A stretch of DNA of 64,000 nt from positions 1-64,000 of the forward strand of contig JAILPS010000029.1 of NCBI GenBank assembly GCA_024699325.1. Reading direction: 5' to 3'. Position numbers and translations under genes: made by a program. Below the pieces are notes generated by a model. It ran no database searches and was not told where the DNA came from. It was given only the letters and a program-made list of their open reading frames with translations. This document shows, in pieces, positions 61,882-64,000 of this stretch; positions within the stretch are counted from its first letter, which is position 1; the number at the start of each line of letters is the position of its first letter. This DNA is from Lachnospiraceae bacterium. GTDB lineage: Bacteria > Bacillota > Clostridia > Lachnospirales > Lachnospiraceae.

Positions 61882-62613
61882 GTGTTAGACCAACATTTCA
61901 ACCTCCCCATCCGTGCGGTGAGCATTGACTGGGACAGGATCAGCGAGGATAGCTACCTGCGGCGGATTGAGGCGCTTCGGGGAGTGGACAGGCTGGAGTT
62001 TACGAAGAATATTACTATATTTGTCGGGGAGAATGGCAGCGGCAAATCCACGCTCTTAGAGGCGATTGCGGTGAGCTGGGGGTTCAATCCGGAGGGTGGC
62101 ACGAAGAATTACAACTTCTCCACGTATGACTCACATTCTGAGCTTCATGATGCCATCACGCTTAGCCGTGGGGTTGTGAGGCCTGGCTGGGGGTATTTTC
62201 TGAGGGCTGAGAGCTTCTACAATGTGGCTACGGCGGAGGAGGAGTACGGCAAGCAGGATCCGCACGGCTTCAGGCAGGAGTTTCACAGGCGCTCCCACGG
62301 GGAGAGTTTCCTGCAGCTGGCGCAGACAACATTTCGCGGTCGGGGACTGTATTTGTTAGATGAGCCGGAGGCGGCGTTGTCGCCACAGAGGCAGCTGACG
62401 CTTCTGATGGAGATTGTGAACTGTGCGAGGGAGGATGCGCAGTTTATTATGGTTACGCATTCGCCGATACTGCTGGGGATCCCAGGGGCGCAGATACTGA
62501 GCTTTGACGATGGGCAGATACATCCGATAGACTATGAGGAGACGCAGAGTTTTCAGGTTACGAAAATGTTTATAGAGAACAGGGAGCAGGTGCTTAAGAG
62601 ACTCTTGGAGTAA
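61882..62613 (+). CDS. ABC/AAA-type ATPase (AAA_21-like), function unknown
   Basis: Walker A is FVGENGSGKSTLLEAI (near residue 53), the signature-like HGESFLQL follows near 142, Walker B is GLYLLDEPEAALS, and the switch His is in VTHSPILLG. There is no membrane partner nearby, so it is probably a soluble ATPase of the RecF/OLD-like class. It starts with GTG eight bases after CGGAGG. The base composition is again GC-richer, so this is the right chromosomal flank of the island. Confidence 0.78.
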   Translation: MLDQHFNLPIRAVSIDWDRISEDSYLRRIEALRGVDRLEFTKNITIFVGENGSGKSTLLEAIAVSWGFNPEGGTKNYNFSTYDSHSELHDAITLSRGVVRPGWGYFLRAESFYNVATAEEEYGKQDPHGFRQEFHRRSHGESFLQLAQTTFRGRGLYLLDEPEAALSPQRQLTLLMEIVNCAREDAQFIMVTHSPILLGIPGAQILSFDDGQIHPIDYEETQSFQVTKMFIENREQVLKRLLE

Positions 62614-62635
62614 TGTTTGACGAGGGGGGTAGGAT

Positions 62636-63238
62636 ATGGGCAGTTTTATTTTGGCGGAGAACAGGGCGCGTGTTGCGGCGATTGTGAGGCGCAAATATCG
62701 GTCCTACAGGATTGGCGAGCCTGTGCTTGAATTCGTGGACAATACGGGCACGGTGAGGGAGTCTAAGGGGCTTCTGACGCTGCCGACTGAGGCGGTGGTG
62801 GTCGTGAAGAACGACGAGGAGAGGAGGACTCTGCATCTGGAGAAGGTGTGGGGGTTCTGGAAGATTGTGCATGACGAGCCGGACTATGGGCGCGGTGTCC
62901 CTGAGGGTGTGTATTATTTTCGCATTAGGGGCGAGAGCATTTACAGGGATGTGGACATGGATGACTACCTGAGTAAGCTTAAGTGTGTTATCGTTCCGTT
63001 TAAGGATGGCAATATGTTTGTGGACAACTTCAAGGAGTGGGGCTGCTACAGCTACCAGTACGCGGACGAGATTCTCAAAACGTCGGGTGGCCGTCTGTAC
63101 GAGCTGAACATGAAGACGCTTGAGTGGGAGAAGTCGGAGATGACGTATTCGAGCGTGGAGTACCAGGGCAATTATGTGAGGGTGTCCGAGGAGGATGTCC
63201 GGAGGGCAATAGATAGATTAAGGGAGCTGGGTCTGTGA
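62636..63238 (+). CDS. Hypothetical protein
   Basis: The 200-residue soluble protein is rich in charged and aromatic residues, with a repeated Tyr/Trp-containing beta pattern (WGFWKIVHDEPDYGRGVPEG, KEWGCYSYQYADE). No family is recognised. A ribosome-binding site (GAGGGGGGTAGG) precedes ATG 62636, and the gene follows the ATPase gene by 22 bases, so both are probably co-transcribed. Confidence 0.6.
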   Translation: MGSFILAENRARVAAIVRRKYRSYRIGEPVLEFVDNTGTVRESKGLLTLPTEAVVVVKNDEERRTLHLEKVWGFWKIVHDEPDYGRGVPEGVYYFRIRGESIYRDVDMDDYLSKLKCVIVPFKDGNMFVDNFKEWGCYSYQYADEILKTSGGRLYELNMKTLEWEKSEMTYSSVEYQGNYVRVSEEDVRRAIDRLRELGL

Positions 63239-63348
63239 CCTGGCTCCCTTACACAGGTCGCTTATGGTTATTATCTCGGCTGGTTTATCTTCTTAGGTAA
63301 ACTTAACGGTGAAGTTATAAATTTTATTAAGTTTAAGAGGTAGTGGAG

Positions 63349-63534
63349 ATGTACGTAATCAAGCATATATTTGACGGAGAGTATGGCTGCGAGGAGCTGC
63401 GCCCAGGCGAGAAGCCGAAGGTGGTTGTGACGCTCGTGGACGAGAATGGCGACGAGAAGTGTGTCAGAGTTTTAGACGAATTCCTAACTGAACATGGTCT
63501 GGACGTGGGGAGCGTGTGGGAGTTTGAGGGATGA
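63349..63534 (+). CDS. Small hypothetical protein, 61 residues
   Basis: A compact beta-rich, acidic protein (YVIKHIFDGEYGCEEL, VVVTLVDENGDEKCVRVLDE) of unknown family. ATG 63349 is eight bases after AAGAGG; a GTG six bases earlier is an alternative. A hairpin terminator follows 18 bases after the stop. The preceding 110 bases hold an inverted repeat over the previous stop (AAGGGAGC with GCTCCCTT) and no gene. Confidence 0.6.
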   Translation: MYVIKHIFDGEYGCEELRPGEKPKVVVTLVDENGDEKCVRVLDEFLTEHGLDVGSVWEFEG

Positions 63535-63552
63535 ATATTTAAACATGATTAT

Positions 63553-63582
63553 ACCTCCCCAGAGCTCAAACTATGGGGAGGT
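63553..63582. terminator. Bidirectional terminator between convergent genes
   Basis: ACCTCCCCA and TGGGGAGGT form a nine-base-pair stem with a 12-base loop that contains GAGCTC. It is T-rich on the plus-strand 3' side. Confidence 0.65.
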
Positions 63583-63591
63583 GTTATTATA

Positions 63592-64000
63592 TTACTGTGC
63601 GTTTTCTACCTTATCGAGGACGTTAAGCATTTTCGTGGCCTGAAGGATTCTGTACTGTGCGGCTGCTCTGACGCTGCATATGAGGTCGGTGGGGTCGTCC
63701 ACGGATAAGAGGCGGGACAGGACTCTGACAGCGGATTTGACAGGTATCCAGTAGCCGCCGCCCATGCTCTGGGCGAGGTGGCGTAAGAGGTCGGCGCGCT
63801 TAGTTCTGTTTAACGAGAGGATGTACTCTGTGATGCGCTCAGCCAGTCCGTAGGGGATGATTATCTGCGTTCTGTTGTCGCAGCACGGCGTTTTGTCGCG
63901 GTAGAGCTCAGGCCAGCCGAAGTAGGCGGAAGCATTTACAGCGACGAAGGTGATCACTTCGCCGAGCCTCTTGGGGTCGTTGTACCACGCGTGTACGGCG
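63592..64000 (-). CDS. Hypothetical protein, 5' end beyond the window
   Basis: On the minus strand the frame is open to the last complete codon of the window (reading AVHAWYNDPKRLGE before the first internal GTG), so the start lies outside. The visible 136 residues are helical, with RTKRADLLRHLAQSMGGG and SAVRVLSRLLSVDDPTDL. No family is recognised. Confidence 0.55.
   Translation of the reverse strand, partial: AVHAWYNDPKRLGEVITFVAVNASAYFGWPELYRDKTPCCDNRTQIIIPYGLAERITEYILSLNRTKRADLLRHLAQSMGGGYWIPVKSAVRVLSRLLSVDDPTDLICSVRAAAQYRILQATKMLNVLDKVENAQ

Noticed and set aside
1..64000. tRNA or rRNA genes, including island-border tRNAs
   Set aside because: No T-loop GGTTCGAATCC-type sequence with a matching acceptor stem was found by eye on either strand. 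A tRNAscan run would be needed to exclude it fully.

Overview
The window looks like chromosomal DNA of an anaerobic, low-to-mid GC Firmicute of class Clostridia, most likely Lachnospiraceae. The reasons are strong AGGAGG-type ribosome binding sites, TTGACA/TATAAT promoters, a thi operon with a ThiE-ThiD fusion, BspA-like leucine-rich-repeat surface proteins, a tannase-like lipoprotein and a DUF6320-like membrane protein. The genus cannot be fixed from sequence alone.

Layout. (1) 1-5.9 kb: thiamin biosynthesis operon thiF(partial)-thiG-thiH-tenI-thiED-thiC, tightly overlapped. (2) 5.9-12.4 kb: an operon with its own promoter encoding LuxE-like and LuxC-like fatty-acid reductase subunits (no luciferase genes), an alpha/beta hydrolase, a condensation/acetyltransferase-like enzyme, a zinc-ribbon membrane protein and a GGDEF diguanylate cyclase. 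(3) 12.4-16.3 kb: a peroxiredoxin-GNAT fusion on the minus strand, divergent from a polar amino-acid ABC transporter whose ATPase carries an unusual insertion. (4) 16.3-23.8 kb: secreted or surface proteins: a tannase-like lipoprotein, an 1152-residue BspA/InlB-repeat protein followed by a 37-residue peptide gene, and a DUF3089-like lipoprotein. (5) 23.8-26.5 kb: a ClpX-like AAA+ protein with a divergent N-terminus, a GNAT acetyltransferase and a small membrane protein.

(6) 26.5-61.8 kb: a visibly AT-richer, almost pure defence island, nearly all on the plus strand. In order: a NERD nuclease; a methylase-like/HsdS fusion with an apparently degenerate methylase core plus a small partner, behind a promoter bracketed by two matching palindromes; a type I restriction-modification locus (hsdS1, hsdM, an HNH nuclease, a nucleotidyl-cyclase-like protein, hsdS2, a tyrosine recombinase, hsdR, a GIY-YIG-like protein); two adjacent tandem-repeat arrays (24 bp and 34 bp); a Wadjet jetABCD operon; a very large metallophosphoesterase; a tight four-gene operon of dynamin-like GTPase, HerA/VirB4-like ATPase, WHH-type nuclease and SUKH-type immunity protein; and McrBC.

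(7) 61.9-64 kb: composition returns to that of the left flank, with an ABC/AAA-type ATPase and genes of unknown function, the last cut by the window edge.

The best candidates for something undescribed are the dynamin/HerA/WHH-nuclease/SUKH operon, the cyclase-like plus HNH pair nested inside the type I R-M locus, and the degenerate methylase-specificity fusion with its bracketed promoter. All functions are inferred from motifs read by eye. No database search was run.
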